NCBI RefSeq assembly: GCF_022402485.1
Contig: NZ_JAKRSA010000030.1
Location: 1 to 64,000 of the forward strand
Length of the DNA stretch: 64,000 bases
Reading direction: 5' to 3'
DNA from: Phenylobacterium sp.
Lineage (GTDB): Bacteria; Pseudomonadota; Alphaproteobacteria; Caulobacterales; Caulobacteraceae
A program made the position numbers and the translations under genes. This document shows positions 20,821 to 31,943 of this stretch, one piece after another; position 1 is the stretch's first letter, and each line of letters starts with the position of its first letter. The notes under the pieces were generated by a model. The model saw nothing but the letters and a program-made list of their open reading frames with translations. It was not told the origin of the DNA and searched no databases.

Positions 20821-22167
20821 ATGCGCTACCTGCCGCTTACGCCCGATGACCGCGCCCAGATGCTGGGGGTGATTGGCGCCGCCTCCATTGACGATCTGTT
20901 TGCAGACGTTCCTGTCGCCGCCCGGAAGTCCGAGCCCTTCGATCTGCCCTATCATGCGGGCGAACTGGAGGTAGAGCGCGAGCTCTCTGGGCTTGCTGCG
21001 ATGAACCGCGCGGCGGGGGCGGGGCCTTTCTTCTGCGGGGCGGGCGCCTATCGTCACCACGTGCCGGCCACGGTGGATCATATCATCCAGCGCTCGGAGT
21101 TCCTGACCAGCTACACCCCCTACCAGCCGGAGATCGCCCAGGGGACCTTGCAGGTTCTGTTCGAGTTCCAGACCCAGGTCGCCGCCCTGACCGGTCTCGA
21201 TGTGGCCAACGCCTCGATGTACGACGGCTCCACGGCCTGCGCTGAAGCGGTGATGATGGCCAGGCGGGTGACCCGCCGCAAACGCGCCGTGCTGTCGGGC
21301 GGTTTGCATCCGCACTATGCCGCCACCACCCAGACCATCGCCCATGCTGAGGGGATGGACATCGTCCGTCAGACCGTGGCCATCGACGCCGAGGCGGCCG
21401 TGATCGCGGCGATCGACTCCGAGACCGCCTGCGTCGTGGTTCAGACCCCCAATGTGTTCGGTGTCGCCACTGATGTCACCGCGATTGCCGAAGCCGCCCA
21501 TGCAGCGGGTGCCCTGCTGATCGTGGTGACGACCGAGGCGGTGTCCTTTGGCTTGCTCAAGTCGCCTGGCGAGATGGGCGCTGACATCGCCGTGGCTGAA
21601 GGCCAGTCCATCGGCAATGCCCTCAACTTCGGCGGTCCCTATATCGGCCTGTTCACCTGCCGGGAGAAGCTGGTCCGCCAGATGCCTGGCCGCCTTTGTG
21701 GCGAGACCGTTGATGCCCAGGGCCGTCGGGGGTTTGTCCTGACCCTGTCCACCCGCGAGCAGCATATCCGCCGGGACAAGGCGACCTCCAACATCTGCAC
21801 CAATTCGGGCCTCTGCGCCCTGGCGTTCACGGTGCATCTCTCCCTGCTGGGGGAGACCGGGCTGCGCCAACTGGCCGAGATCAATCACGACAAGGCCCGG
21901 CGGCTAGCCAAGGCGCTGAGCGCCGTACCGGGCGTCGAGGTGCTGACCCCGCGCTATTTCAATGAGATCGCCGTGCGCTTACCCGGCGACGCCAGCCAGA
22001 TGGTGGAGGCGTTGCTGGAGGATGGGATCGTCGCCGGCGTGCCCTTCTCCCGGCTCGACCCGACGGCAGGCCTGGACGATGTGCTGCTTTGCGCAGCCAC
22101 CGAAACCACCCTGGACGCCGATATTGACGCCTTTGCTCAGGCCCTGGCCCGGAGGATCGCCCGATGA
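20821..22167 (+). CDS. gcvPA: Glycine dehydrogenase subunit 1
   Basis: [61 protein letters not shown]. Confidence 0.96.
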   Translation: MRYLPLTPDDRAQMLGVIGAASIDDLFADVPVAARKSEPFDLPYHAGELEVERELSGLAAMNRAAGAGPFFCGAGAYRHHVPATVDHIIQRSEFLTSYTPYQPEIAQGTLQVLFEFQTQVAALTGLDVANASMYDGSTACAEAVMMARRVTRRKRAVLSGGLHPHYAATTQTIAHAEGMDIVRQTVAIDAEAAVIAAIDSETACVVVQTPNVFGVATDVTAIAEAAHAAGALLIVVTTEAVSFGLLKSPGEMGADIAVAEGQSIGNALNFGGPYIGLFTCREKLVRQMPGRLCGETVDAQGRRGFVLTLSTREQHIRRDKATSNICTNSGLCALAFTVHLSLLGETGLRQLAEINHDKARRLAKALSAVPGVEVLTPRYFNEIAVRLPGDASQMVEALLEDGIVAGVPFSRLDPTAGLDDVLLCAATETTLDADIDAFAQALARRIAR

Positions 22168-23744
22168 CCATGCAGAATGTTGGCCGGCCCACCCGGCCTG
22201 AGGAGACTCAGTCTCTGGACGCGGGGTTCACCTCTCTGACCGGTGGCCGTGGGCTGTTGCAGGATGAGGCCCTGATCTTCGAGCGGGACGGCTGGGGCAA
22301 GACTGGCGTCGATCTGCCCAAGGTCGATGCCCCTGCAGATGATCTGGGTGAGCTGGTGCGCAGGAGCCCGATTGGCCTGCCCGGCCTCTCGGAGCCCGAG
22401 GCCATGCGCCACTATGTGCGCCTGTCCCAGAAGAACCATGCCATCGACCTGGCGCTCTACCCGCTGGGCTCGTGCACCATGAAGCACAATCCGCGCCTCA
22501 ACGAGAAGATGGCGCGGTTGGCCGGCTTCGCCGACCTTCACCCCCTTGCCCCCCTGTCCACGGCTCAGGGGGCCCTGACCCTGATGGACCGGCTGTCCCA
22601 TTGGCTGAAGACCCTGACCGGCATGCCCGCGGTCGCCCTGTCGCCCAAGGCTGGTGCCCATGGGGAGCTGTGTGGCCTGCTGGCGATCCGGGCGGCCCAT
22701 GAAGCCAAGGGCGATCCCCGCCGGCGGGTGCTGGTGCCCACCTCGGCCCACGGGACCAACCCGGCCACAGCCGCCTTCGTGGGCTATTCGGTGACCGAGA
22801 TCGCCCAAACGGACGACGGCCGGGTGGACCTTGCCGATCTCGCCGCCAAGCTCGGCCCAGACGTGGCGGCCATCATGGTCACCAATCCCAATACTTGCGG
22901 CCTGTTCGAGCGCGACATCATTGAGATCGCTCGGCTGACCCATGAGGCGGGGGCGTACTTCTATTGCGACGGCGCCAATTTCAACGCCATCGTCGGTCGG
23001 GTGCGTCCCGGCGACCTGGGCGTCGATGCCATGCATATCAACCTGCACAAGACGTTCTCGACGCCCCATGGCGGCGGCGGGCCGGGCTCTGGCCCTGTGG
23101 TGCTGTCTGCGGCCCTGGCGCCCTTCGCGCCGGCGCCTTGGGTGGTGCACGGGGCCGACGGTCTGACCCTGGTGGAGGAGACGGTGGACGCCGCCGCCCA
23201 GGCCTTTGGCCGCATGAGCGCCTTCCATGGCCAGATGGGCATGTTCGTTCGCGCCTATGCCTATATGCGCAGCCATGGTGCCGATGGTCTGCGGCAGGTG
23301 GCCGAGGATGCGGTGCTCAACGCCAACTATGTGAAGGCCAGACTGTCTGGTTCCATGACCCCGGCCTTCCCGGAAGGGCCGTGCATGCATGAAGCCCTGT
23401 TCGATGACTCCTGGCTGGAAGGCACGGGCGTCACCACCCTCGATTTCGCAAAGGCGATGATCGACGAGGGCTTCCACCCGATGACCATGTACTTCCCGCT
23501 GGTGGTACATGGGGCGATGCTGATCGAGCCGACCGAGACCGAGTCAAAGCAGGAACTGGACCGCTTCTGTGAGGCCCTGCTGGCCCTGGCTGAGGCTGCC
23601 AAGGCCGGAGACGTGGAGCGGTTCAAGGGGGCACCCTTTCTCGCGCCCATGCGACGGCTGGACGAAACCCTGGCCGCCCGCAAGCCGCGACTCACTTGGA
23701 AGCCGGATCAGGGTGTGGCGCCGGCGCCGCTCGCGGCAGAATAG
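22164..23744 (+). CDS. gcvPB: Glycine dehydrogenase subunit 2
   Basis: [51 protein letters not shown] (PLP lysine). Confidence 0.96.
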   Translation: MTMQNVGRPTRPEETQSLDAGFTSLTGGRGLLQDEALIFERDGWGKTGVDLPKVDAPADDLGELVRRSPIGLPGLSEPEAMRHYVRLSQKNHAIDLALYPLGSCTMKHNPRLNEKMARLAGFADLHPLAPLSTAQGALTLMDRLSHWLKTLTGMPAVALSPKAGAHGELCGLLAIRAAHEAKGDPRRRVLVPTSAHGTNPATAAFVGYSVTEIAQTDDGRVDLADLAAKLGPDVAAIMVTNPNTCGLFERDIIEIARLTHEAGAYFYCDGANFNAIVGRVRPGDLGVDAMHINLHKTFSTPHGGGGPGSGPVVLSAALAPFAPAPWVVHGADGLTLVEETVDAAAQAFGRMSAFHGQMGMFVRAYAYMRSHGADGLRQVAEDAVLNANYVKARLSGSMTPAFPEGPCMHEALFDDSWLEGTGVTTLDFAKAMIDEGFHPMTMYFPLVVHGAMLIEPTETESKQELDRFCEALLALAEAAKAGDVERFKGAPFLAPMRRLDETLAARKPRLTWKPDQGVAPAPLAAE

Positions 23745-23874
23745 CGCCGGCGGGGCCACCAAAGCGCCCGACGTTCGCCTTACTTTCACGCTGTTGGTGC
23801 ACATATGAGTCTGACGCGCGGGACCTCCGACTCCCCGGACGGGCCGGCCCGCGCGTCACTCCAGGTCTTTCAGC

Positions 23875-24282
23875 GTGTCCTTCGCACCCTTCGCGCGGCC
23901 CCAGGTCCGCACCGCCTCGACCGACGGGATCGGCCGGCTGTCTCGCCGGCTCGCTCGGTTTGGGATGATGCTGCTTGGGGGCGCGATCGTGCTGGTGGGC
24001 ATTCTGATCGCCCCCTTGCCAGGGCCCATGGGTTTGCCCGTGGCGACGGTGGGGCTGATCCTGATCCTGCGGAATTCATATATGGCCCGCCGGGCCTTTG
24101 TCCGGTTCCAGCGCGCCCATCCTAGGACGCTCTATCCGGTGAGACGGCTACTGAGGCGCCGCCCTGAAGTCTTGCCCGTGTTCTGGCAGCTCGTGCTTCG
24201 CTCTGAGCGCCTGCTGATCCCGAAGCGCTATCGCGTGGCGATCCAGGGGCGGCACCTGTTCCGGCGCCGCCGCAGGACCTGA
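23875..24282 (+). CDS. Small PGPGW-like membrane protein
   Basis: MMLLGGAIVLVGILIAPLPGPMGLPVATVGLILILRNS; GTG start. Confidence 0.55.
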   Translation: MSFAPFARPQVRTASTDGIGRLSRRLARFGMMLLGGAIVLVGILIAPLPGPMGLPVATVGLILILRNSYMARRAFVRFQRAHPRTLYPVRRLLRRRPEVLPVFWQLVLRSERLLIPKRYRVAIQGRHLFRRRRRT

Positions 24283-24286
24283 AGGC

Positions 24287-24778
24287 CTATTGCAGTTTAG
24301 CGGCCATCTGGCTGATGGCCTTGTCCACCAGGGGATCGGAGCTGGCAGCGGCGAGGCGGCCAGCCAGAACGGTGCGGGCCGCTTCAGCCGCCAGTTCAGC
24401 GGCGGCTGACTTCACGTCCGCCATGGCCTGAGCCTCGGCGGTGGCGATTTTCCGTTCCGCCATTTCCGTCCGGCGAACAATCTGTTCTTCGAGCTTGATG
24501 GCGGCGTCCTTGCGCATCCGCTCGGCGTCGTCCTTGGCCTGGGCCAGCATGTCGGCAGCCAGACGTTCAGTCTCTTCCCGCTGGACCTTGATCTGAGCGA
24601 GCAGACGTTCAGCCTCGGTGCGCAGGTTCTGGGCTTCATCAAGTTCCGCCTGGATACGCTCTGCGCGCGCATCCAGCGCCCCGGCGATGGCGGCGGGGAC
24701 CTTGAAATAGGCCAGCAGGCCCAGGAAGATCACAACGGCGGATAGGATCCAGAACTCGGGTGTCGCGAATAGGGACAT
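24287..24778 (-). CDS. atpF: ATP synthase Fo subunit b
   Basis: N-terminal TM plus long charged helix; last gene of the atpI-B-E-F'-F cluster. Confidence 0.88.
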   Translation of the reverse strand: MSLFATPEFWILSAVVIFLGLLAYFKVPAAIAGALDARAERIQAELDEAQNLRTEAERLLAQIKVQREETERLAADMLAQAKDDAERMRKDAAIKLEEQIVRRTEMAERKIATAEAQAMADVKSAAAELAAEAARTVLAGRLAAASSDPLVDKAISQMAAKLQ

Positions 24779-24789
24779 CGGGTCTCTCC

Positions 24790-25389
24790 TCAGGCCGCGT
24801 TACGGGAAAGCGCAGAGTCAACTTCAGCCCGCGTGGGGGCCTTGCCGCTCAGCTTCTCGACAATGGCTTCGGCCGTCTCGGCGGCCAGATTGCGCACATT
24901 GGCCATGGCCTGCTCACGCCCGGCCTGGATGCTGGCTTCAGCGGCGGCCAGGCGTTCGTGCAGCTTGGCTTCCTCTGCAGCATTGCGGGTCTCAGCCTCG
25001 GCCTTGGCGGCGGCCTTGGCATCCGCGGCGGTCTTCTGCGCCCTGGCGCGCGCCTGGGCCAGTTCGGCTGCGGCTTCGGAGGACTGACGCTCGGCCTCAT
25101 CCCGTGCCGTGCGCGCGTCAGCGAGGTCGCCCTCGATCTTCGCGGCCCGCGCCTCGATGACCCCGCCCACCCGGGGCAGGAACAGCTTGGACAGAATGAC
25201 GTAGAGAATCACAAAAACGATGAGCAGCCAGAAGATCTGGCCGGGCCAGTAGCCGAACTCGAACTGCGGCAAGCCCGATGAGCCCTGATCAGCCTCAGTC
25301 GTGGTCGCGTAGGTGTCCTGGCTCGGGGTCCCATAGGGGGTGTCGACGGGCGCCGCGCCCGGATCGAGCTCTGGTGTGGTCTGGGCCAT
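24790..25389 (-). CDS. ATP synthase Fo subunit b'
   Basis: [58 protein letters not shown]; start at MAQTTPELD. Confidence 0.9.
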   Translation of the reverse strand: MAQTTPELDPGAAPVDTPYGTPSQDTYATTTEADQGSSGLPQFEFGYWPGQIFWLLIVFVILYVILSKLFLPRVGGVIEARAAKIEGDLADARTARDEAERQSSEAAAELAQARARAQKTAADAKAAAKAEAETRNAAEEAKLHERLAAAEASIQAGREQAMANVRNLAAETAEAIVEKLSGKAPTRAEVDSALSRNAA

Positions 25390-25459
25390 CAAGGCGCTCC
25401 GTTCAGTCTGCTCAGGTCCATGCGGCAGGTTGGTTGTCCGCAGGGCATGCCATGCGAAA

Positions 25460-25482
25460 GGCGGGCTGATCGACAGCCCGCC
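25460..25482 (-). other. Intercistronic hairpin between atpE and b' subunit gene
   Basis: Perfect 9-bp stem GGCGGGCTG / CAGCCCGCC with 5-nt loop. Confidence 0.7.
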
Positions 25483-25506
25483 CCCCAACGCACGGATAGT
25501 CTCGCC

Positions 25507-25734
25507 TTAGGCGGCGAACAGGATCAGCAGCGCGACCACGAAGGCGAAGATGCCGAGGGCTTCGGTCAGAGCCATGCCCAGGAAGAGCATCGGACGCTCG
25601 CCGGCCGAGGCCGACGGGTTGCGCAGGGCGCCGTTGAGATACTGGCCGAACATGGTGCCGAGGCCGATACCGGCTCCGATCATGCCCAGCATCGCCAGGC
25701 CGGCGCCGATGTACTTAGCTGCAAGGGGATCCAT
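25507..25734 (-). CDS. atpE: ATP synthase Fo subunit c
   Basis: [35 protein letters not shown]...[22 protein letters not shown]. Confidence 0.96.
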   Translation of the reverse strand: MDPLAAKYIGAGLAMLGMIGAGIGLGTMFGQYLNGALRNPSASAGERPMLFLGMALTEALGIFAFVVALLILFAA

Positions 25735-25791
25735 CGAAAGTGCTCCGTGAAAGCGATGGGGTCGGGAAACGGGGTGAATAGACGGTCGTGA

Positions 25792-26544
25792 TCAGTGGCT
25801 GTGCAGGTTCACGACGTCGTTCAGATAGACGCAGGCCAGCACGGCGAAGACGAACGCCTGCAGGAACGCGACCATGAACTCAAGGGCGGTGATGGCCACG
25901 ATGCCCGTCAGGGTCACCAGGGCACCCGCGACCCCCATGACGCCCAGGGCGCCGAGGGACACGACGAAGCCGCCGAAGACCTTCAGGACGACGTGTCCGC
26001 CAACCATGTTGCCGAACAGACGCAGGGCGAGCGTCACCGGACGGACCAGGAAGGAAATGACCTCAATCACCACCACCAGGGGCAGGACGAAGATGGGCAC
26101 GCCTGAGGGGACAAAAAGCTTGAAGAAACCAAGGCCGTTGCGGGCAAAGCCCACACCGATGACCACACTGATCACCAGCAAACCCAGGGTGGCGGTCACC
26201 GCCAGCTGCGAGGTCGAGGTGAAGAAGTAGGGGATCAGCCCGAGCATATTCATGCACAGAATGAAGGCAAACAGGGTGAACACGAAGGGGAAGTACTTCT
26301 TGCCCTCGTGGCCGATGATCGAGTCTGTGAGGTTGTGGATCAGCTCATAGAGCATCTCGCCCACCGACTGCAGTCGGCCCGGGACCACCGCTGCCTTGGC
26401 CGACGCTGCGGCAAAGAACAGAGTCACGGTGGCTGCGGAAATGATCATCCACAGGGCCGAATTGGTGATCGAAAGATCGAAGCCCGCGACGGCAGGAAGT
26501 TCGAGAACCTGCTTGATCTCGAACTGCTTCATCGGATCGGCCAC
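25792..26544 (-). CDS. atpB: ATP synthase Fo subunit a
   Basis: Multi-TM; FVRPVTLALRLFGNMVGGHVVLKVFGGF, ALEFMVAFLQAFVFAVLACVYLND. Confidence 0.96.
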   Translation of the reverse strand: MADPMKQFEIKQVLELPAVAGFDLSITNSALWMIISAATVTLFFAAASAKAAVVPGRLQSVGEMLYELIHNLTDSIIGHEGKKYFPFVFTLFAFILCMNMLGLIPYFFTSTSQLAVTATLGLLVISVVIGVGFARNGLGFFKLFVPSGVPIFVLPLVVVIEVISFLVRPVTLALRLFGNMVGGHVVLKVFGGFVVSLGALGVMGVAGALVTLTGIVAITALEFMVAFLQAFVFAVLACVYLNDVVNLHSH

Positions 26545-26547
26545 GCG

Positions 26548-26946
26548 TCAGTCCCTTTTGCTCTGGCCAGGCCCTGCGGGCCAGCCGTCGTCGTCGTCTT
26601 CATCGTCGAAGGGGACCGATGTGGCTGGTCCGGCCTTCGTCGTCGCCTGCGCGCTCATGCGTCCCGCCGAGCGCGAGATCAAGAACATCGCCAGGGCGGT
26701 ACCCACTAGCACGCCCAGGAGCAAGCCCCAGGGTGAGGTCCCGGCCCATTGATCGAAGAGCCAGCCTAGGCCGAGCCCCCCGAGTACGCCCCCGATCAGT
26801 TCGGCCACCAACTTGTAGCCAGCCCCAATCGCCCCCGTGTCGAACTTACCCCTACGGTCCCGCGCCGCGCGCTGGACATTGACGGCGTCCAGTTGAGCTT
26901 CGAGGCGTTTTAGCGCCTCTTGGTGCGGATCGGTCGGTTGCGACAT
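26548..26946 (-). CDS. atpI: AtpI family protein
   Basis: KLVAELIGGVLGGLGLGWLFDQWAGTSPWGLLLGVLVGTALAMF; first gene of the Fo operon. Confidence 0.88.
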   Translation of the reverse strand: MSQPTDPHQEALKRLEAQLDAVNVQRAARDRRGKFDTGAIGAGYKLVAELIGGVLGGLGLGWLFDQWAGTSPWGLLLGVLVGTALAMFLISRSAGRMSAQATTKAGPATSVPFDDEDDDDGWPAGPGQSKRD

Positions 26947-27114
26947 AAGCCGTTGACGCCTTCCCGGGGCCTGGGCGGCCAGCCGGCACCCCTGGTTCGA
27001 TCGCGGCGGAACCTAAAGGGGCGAGGGTACAGCGTCAAGGCGCTGGCGCCTGCGTCTAATTCTTTGATTTGTATTGAGTATCGCGCGTGTCTGCCGATTC
27101 GCCCCCCGACGGGC

Positions 27115-30100
27115 CTACTCGGCGGCCAGGGCCTCGGCCTGACGAAGGTCCACCGAGACCAGTTGCGACACCCCGCGCTCGGCCATGGTCACCCCAAACA
27201 GCCGGTCCATGCGGGCCATGGTCACAGGATTGTGGGTGATGGCGATGAACCGGGTCTCTGTGCGGCTGCGCATCTCGTCGAGCATATTGCAGAACCGGTC
27301 GACATTGGCGTCGTCCAGGGGCGCGTCGACCTCATCAAGGACACAGATCGGCGCAGGGTTGGCCAGGAAGACCGCGAAGATCAGGGCGGCAGCTGTCAGG
27401 GCCTGCTCGCCGCCGCTCATCAGGCTCATGGTGGCCATGCGTTTGCCCGGCGGGCAGGCGTAGATCTCCAAGCCTGCCTCCAGAGGGTCCTCGGACTCCA
27501 CCAGGCGAAGCTCCGCCTGGCCCCCTTCGAACAGGGTCTGAAACAGGGTCTTGAAGTGGCCGTTGATCACGTCAAAGGCGGCGACCAGGCGTTCACGGCC
27601 CTCGCTGTTCAGCTCATCAATGCCCTGACGCAGGCGGGCGATGGCACCGGTCAGATCGGCGCGCTCGGTCTGCATGGTCTCAAGCCGGGCAGCACTCTCG
27701 CGGGCCTCGTCCTCGGCTCGCAGATTGACGGGGCCAATCGATTCTCTCTGGCGTTCGAGCGCCGAGAGATGCGCCTCCAGGCCGCCGGCGTCTGCGGGAA
27801 TGGCCACGGCCTCGTCGGCCAGGCGTCGGGCCAGGGCGTCCGGGTCCAGCCGGGTGGTCTCAAGAATCTGGTCGGCCAGTTCCCCTAGTCGCTGAAGTGC
27901 GGCTTCGAGGCGGGCGTCCAAGGCGACGCGGCTCTCCCGCGCCTGGGCGGCGGCGGCGTCAGCGGCCCTCAGCGCACGCTCGGCCTCGCTGCGGGCGGCC
28001 TCTCCGGCCTGCAGGGCATCATGGGTCTGGCTCCGGCGGGTTTCGGCGGCGGCGAACGCATCGAGCAAGGCTATGCGGCGGCTCTCGAGCTGCTGGGGCG
28101 CCTGCCGCGCTAAATCCAGGACGCCCAGGGCGCGAACCCGATCGGCCTCCAGGACCGCCAGCCGCTGGGCGGCACCCTCAGCCCGACGGGCCCAGTCGTC
28201 TCTTTCGCGGGTCAGAGTCGCCAGGCGGCGGGCTCGACCATCCTTCTCTCGGGTCTCCACATCCAGGGCCGAACGGGCCGCGGCTGCGGCTTCCCGGGCC
28301 GGGCCAGCGCGATGGCGGGCCTCTATGAGCGCAGCGCTCAGATCCTGGCCGGCACCGCCTGTGTCCACCTCGGCCAGCACCAAGGCCTGCTGAGATTCGG
28401 CTTCCGCCAATTCGGCGGTGAACCGCCCGATCATATCGTCAAGGGACTGGGCCTGGGCCTCCCGCCGGGCGTCCTCCCGCTCCAGACGCTCTAGAACGCT
28501 TCGGGCCTGGCCCAGGCGTTGTTCGCAGGCGGGGGGCTCGCGACGGGCGGCCTTCTGAGCAGCCTCTGCGTCAGCCAGCGCCCCACGGGCGGCGGTCAGG
28601 GCGTCTCTGGCCAGCTGGGCGACTGGCGCCAGGGCTTCGAGCTCGGCCTCCACCTCGGCCAGGCGAGACTTCTGTTCCAGGCGCACGGCGGCAGGCTTCT
28701 TGGCCTCCGCCCGGGCGGTGAAGCCATCCCAGCGCCAGAGGTCGCCCTCCCGCGACACCAGCCGACAGCCCGGCGAAATCCGTTGCGCCAGGGCCGCGCC
28801 ATGCGACCGGTCCACCAGGGCCACATAGGCCAGCCGGGCGGCCAGCTGCGGCGGTGCCTGCACATGGTCTGCCAGGGGTGAGACCCCAGGGGGCCAGACG
28901 GGAGCTTGGGCGGTTCCTCCAGCCCAATGGGCCGGCGCCTTGGGGTCCAGGGCGGCCTCAAGATCATCCCCCAGGGCGGCCGCCAGGGCCATTTCATAGC
29001 CCCGTGCGGGGGCTATGGCATCCAGGGCCGGGGCGAAGCCACCGCGCAGCTGGGGGGCGACGATCTGGGCCAGGGCCCTGGCCTCGGCGGTGAGGCGCGA
29101 AACCTGTTCGTCCTGGCGCCGGGCGGCTTCCCGAGCTGCAGCCTCGGCCGCCTGAGCCGCAGCCTGGGCCTCCTCAGCGGCGGTCTGGCCCTGGCGGGCA
29201 ACGGTCAGGGCCGCCAGGGCCTGCTCGAACTGACCCCTGGCCTCGGCCATCTGCGGGCTTTCCAGGGGACCCAGGGCGGCGCGCTCGGTGCGGGTCTGTT
29301 CCAGGGTCCTGCGGCTACGGGCGACCCGGGTTTCGGCTTCGCTGATTCGGGCTGTGGCCGCGCGCCACTGGGCGTCTTCAGCGGCGACCGCGGCGGCCAG
29401 CCGCTCGACCTCGGTGTCGGTGCTTGCCCGGGCTGCTTCAGCCAGGGCCAAGGCGGCCTCCAGTTCGGGGATGCGTTCTGGGGCGGCAGACACTTCCGCC
29501 TCAAGGATAGCGATGTCATCCAACAGGCGGGCGAGGGCGGCTTGAGCGTCCTCGGCCATCTGGCTCTCACGGCCGCGATCGGCGTCGATGCGGGCGATCT
29601 CAGCCTCGCTGCGGCTGACCTCAGCGGCCAGGGCCTCGGCCTCCCGCTCAATCCGGTCCCGGTCGATGGCCAGCTTACCCAGGACGGCGGCGGCGATGGT
29701 CTCGGCGTCCCGCAGGGGTGCCAGGGCAGCGTCAGCCGCAGCCGCCGTGGTGGCCGACGTCGCTGCGGTTCGGGCGCTGGCCTCCACCTCCCGGGCGGCG
29801 GCGGCGGCTTCGGCCTTCAGCTGTTCAGCGGCCTGTTGGGCCTGGCTCCAGCGGGCCAGGAGCACTGCCCCCTGCAGGGTGCGAATCTCCGCCGACAGCC
29901 GGCGATAACGCTCGGCCTGACGGGCTTCGCGGCGCAGGCGGGCGAGCCCCCCCACAAGTTCCTGGGCCACGTCGTCCAGGCGCGCCAGATTGGCCTCAGC
30001 CGCCCTCAGCCGAAGCTCAGCTTCATGGCGCCTGGAGTGCAGGCCTGAGACCCCGGCGGCTTCTTCCAGGATCAGACGTCGGTTCTGCGGTTTGGCGGCG

Positions 30101-30558
30101 ATAAGCTCGGAGATCTGTCCCTGGCGGACCAGAGCCGGAGAATTGGAGCCGGTGGAGGCGTCTGCAAACAGCAGCTGGACGTCCCGGGCGCGGACCTCTT
30201 TGCCGTTGATGCGGTAGGTAGAGCCAGCCCCGCGATCGATCCTGCGCACCACCTCCAGCACCGGGTGGTCGTTATAGGCCGCAGGCGCCCGGCGTTCGGC
30301 ATTGTCGATGGTCAGGGTGACATCGGCATGGTTGCGGGATGGACGCTTGCCGGAGCCGGCGAAGATCACATCGTCCATGCCGCCGGCCCGCATGGCCTTG
30401 GCCGAATTGGCACCCATGACCCAGCGCAGGGCTTCCAGCAGGTTCGACTTGCCGCAGCCGTTCGGCCCGACGATCCCGGTCAGCCCCGGCTCGATCCGGA
30501 ACTCCGTCGGATCGACGAAGGACTTGAAGCCGGTCAGCCGAAGCCGCTGAAAGCGCAC
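27115..30558 (-). CDS. smc: Chromosome segregation protein SMC
   Basis: [44 protein letters not shown], long coiled coils, [44 protein letters not shown]. Confidence 0.97.
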   Translation of the reverse strand: MRFQRLRLTGFKSFVDPTEFRIEPGLTGIVGPNGCGKSNLLEALRWVMGANSAKAMRAGGMDDVIFAGSGKRPSRNHADVTLTIDNAERRAPAAYNDHPVLEVVRRIDRGAGSTYRINGKEVRARDVQLLFADASTGSNSPALVRQGQISELIAAKPQNRRLILEEAAGVSGLHSRRHEAELRLRAAEANLARLDDVAQELVGGLARLRREARQAERYRRLSAEIRTLQGAVLLARWSQAQQAAEQLKAEAAAAAREVEASARTAATSATTAAAADAALAPLRDAETIAAAVLGKLAIDRDRIEREAEALAAEVSRSEAEIARIDADRGRESQMAEDAQAALARLLDDIAILEAEVSAAPERIPELEAALALAEAARASTDTEVERLAAAVAAEDAQWRAATARISEAETRVARSRRTLEQTRTERAALGPLESPQMAEARGQFEQALAALTVARQGQTAAEEAQAAAQAAEAAAREAARRQDEQVSRLTAEARALAQIVAPQLRGGFAPALDAIAPARGYEMALAAALGDDLEAALDPKAPAHWAGGTAQAPVWPPGVSPLADHVQAPPQLAARLAYVALVDRSHGAALAQRISPGCRLVSREGDLWRWDGFTARAEAKKPAAVRLEQKSRLAEVEAELEALAPVAQLARDALTAARGALADAEAAQKAARREPPACEQRLGQARSVLERLEREDARREAQAQSLDDMIGRFTAELAEAESQQALVLAEVDTGGAGQDLSAALIEARHRAGPAREAAAAARSALDVETREKDGRARRLATLTRERDDWARRAEGAAQRLAVLEADRVRALGVLDLARQAPQQLESRRIALLDAFAAAETRRSQTHDALQAGEAARSEAERALRAADAAAAQARESRVALDARLEAALQRLGELADQILETTRLDPDALARRLADEAVAIPADAGGLEAHLSALERQRESIGPVNLRAEDEARESAARLETMQTERADLTGAIARLRQGIDELNSEGRERLVAAFDVINGHFKTLFQTLFEGGQAELRLVESEDPLEAGLEIYACPPGKRMATMSLMSGGEQALTAAALIFAVFLANPAPICVLDEVDAPLDDANVDRFCNMLDEMRSRTETRFIAITHNPVTMARMDRLFGVTMAERGVSQLVSVDLRQAEALAAE

Positions 30559-30581
30559 GGGCGCCTAGGTCCCCCTCAGGC

Positions 30582-31193
30582 CTATTTCTGGGCTGCGGCG
30601 ATGGCGGCGTCGATCTCGGCCATGGTCATGGCGCCTTCCTTGGCCACCTTGCCATTGATCATGATCGTCGGGGTCGAGGTGATACGAGCGTCACGCTGGG
30701 TCTTCTCGATCCGGGCGTTGAGCGCGCGCAGGCCCTCTTCATTGGAGATACAGGTCTGGAACTGCTGTTCGGTAAGGCCGGCCGAGCGCGCGACCCGCAG
30801 CAGGGTGCCGCGGACATCGCCTGTGGCGAACATGTCCTGCTGGCTGTGGAAGATGGAGTCGATGACGTTAAAGTACTTGTCCTCGCCGGCGCAGCGGGCC
30901 AGCAGGAAACCGGCTGCGGCCACCTCGGCGGGCGGGGTCAGGAACTCCTTGAAGGTGTAGTGCACCTTGCCGGTGTCGATATATTTTTCCTTCACCCCCG
31001 GGAACACATCCTTGTGGAAGCTGGCGCAGTGGACGCAGCTTAGGGAGGCGTATTCGACCATCTTCACCGGCGCATTGGGGTCGCCCATGGTCATGTCGCC
31101 ATCGGCGGCGGCGGACGATTGACCCGAGCAGGCCCCCAGAAAGAGGGTCGCGGCGGCGACGGCCATCATAAGGCGGCGGCTGAGGTTCGGCAT
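30582..31193 (-). CDS. DsbA-family thioredoxin-fold lipoprotein
   Basis: Lipobox FLGACSG; MGDPNAPVKMVEYASLSCVHCASFHKDVFP (CVHC active site); STPTIMINGK. Confidence 0.88.
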   Translation of the reverse strand: MPNLSRRLMMAVAAATLFLGACSGQSSAAADGDMTMGDPNAPVKMVEYASLSCVHCASFHKDVFPGVKEKYIDTGKVHYTFKEFLTPPAEVAAAGFLLARCAGEDKYFNVIDSIFHSQQDMFATGDVRGTLLRVARSAGLTEQQFQTCISNEEGLRALNARIEKTQRDARITSTPTIMINGKVAKEGAMTMAEIDAAIAAAQK

Positions 31194-31302
31194 GAAGGTC
31201 GGCCCTTTGGTCATGAGAGTCCGGAAGACAAGTTAAAGCGCGATTCTCTGGGCCTGGCCCATGGCGCCTCTGGATGGCAAGAACCGCCCCGGCGGATCAA
31301 TG

Positions 31303-31863
31303 TCAACGGCGCTGGGTCCGTTGGGCGTTTCGCAGTACCCCACGCCCCAGGGCCAGCAGCGCGGCCTTGAGGGGGCCGTCCGGCGCCAGGGCCAGGCCCT
31401 GGGTCAGCTCGGCCTCCTGGGCGGCGTCGAGCGGGGCCTCCCGGCGCTTTGGCCCCTGGGCCGGGCTCACCGCCGCCGGTCGAAGGGGTCCTTGGACGAT
31501 CCGCAGGCGTTCCACCGCCCCGGAACCGAGAAAAAGGTTCACCCGGGCGAGGATCTCAGGGGCCTGATGCTGAATCAGCGACGCCGCCGGTCCGGCCACC
31601 CGGATTTCCAGGGCCGCCCCGGCCCCGTTGCGGCCCTTGACAAGCTTTACCGGCTCGGTTCGCCGGGCGATCTGTTCGCCGACGATCTCCCGCCAGCGGG
31701 CCTGCAGGGCACCGGGGCCCTGGCCAAACCGGGCGTCGAGGTCGCGGATCAGCTTGGTCAGGCCGCGCCCCGCCGGCGGCGGTGGCCGTGGCGCCGGGCG
31801 CGTGCGACGGCGCGCCAGAATCTGGCGAGTCTCTTCCAGGTCAGGGAGCGGGCGGGGGGCCAT
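31303..31863 (-). CDS. DciA / DUF721 family protein
   Basis: DARFGQGPGALQARWREIVGEQIARRTEPVKL...LEIRVAGPAASLIQHQAPEILARVNLFLG. Confidence 0.75.
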   Translation of the reverse strand: MAPRPLPDLEETRQILARRRTRPAPRPPPPAGRGLTKLIRDLDARFGQGPGALQARWREIVGEQIARRTEPVKLVKGRNGAGAALEIRVAGPAASLIQHQAPEILARVNLFLGSGAVERLRIVQGPLRPAAVSPAQGPKRREAPLDAAQEAELTQGLALAPDGPLKAALLALGRGVLRNAQRTQRR

Positions 31864-31943
31864 GGTGGGTCAGATTACACCGAGCGCCTCGCAAGTCAGA
31901 GTCCCCCTGCCCAGGAACGGTTTGAGGCCTTAAGTCTGTAGGC

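Noticed and set aside
22137-23510. 457-aa minus-strand ORF inside gcvPB
   Set aside because: Antisense to intact gcvPB with no recognisable domain.
20821-23744. Two adjacent glycine dehydrogenase genes considered as a split or frameshifted gcvP
   Set aside because: gcvPA/gcvPB as two subunits is a well-known arrangement; the ATGA overlap is normal translational coupling.
24287-26946. Separate b and b' genes considered as an unusual duplication
   Set aside because: Split b/b' subunits in an Fo-only operon are normal for Alphaproteobacteria.
28906-30048. 380-aa Gly-rich plus-strand ORF inside smc
   Set aside because: Low-complexity antisense frame produced by the biased codon usage of the SMC coiled coil.
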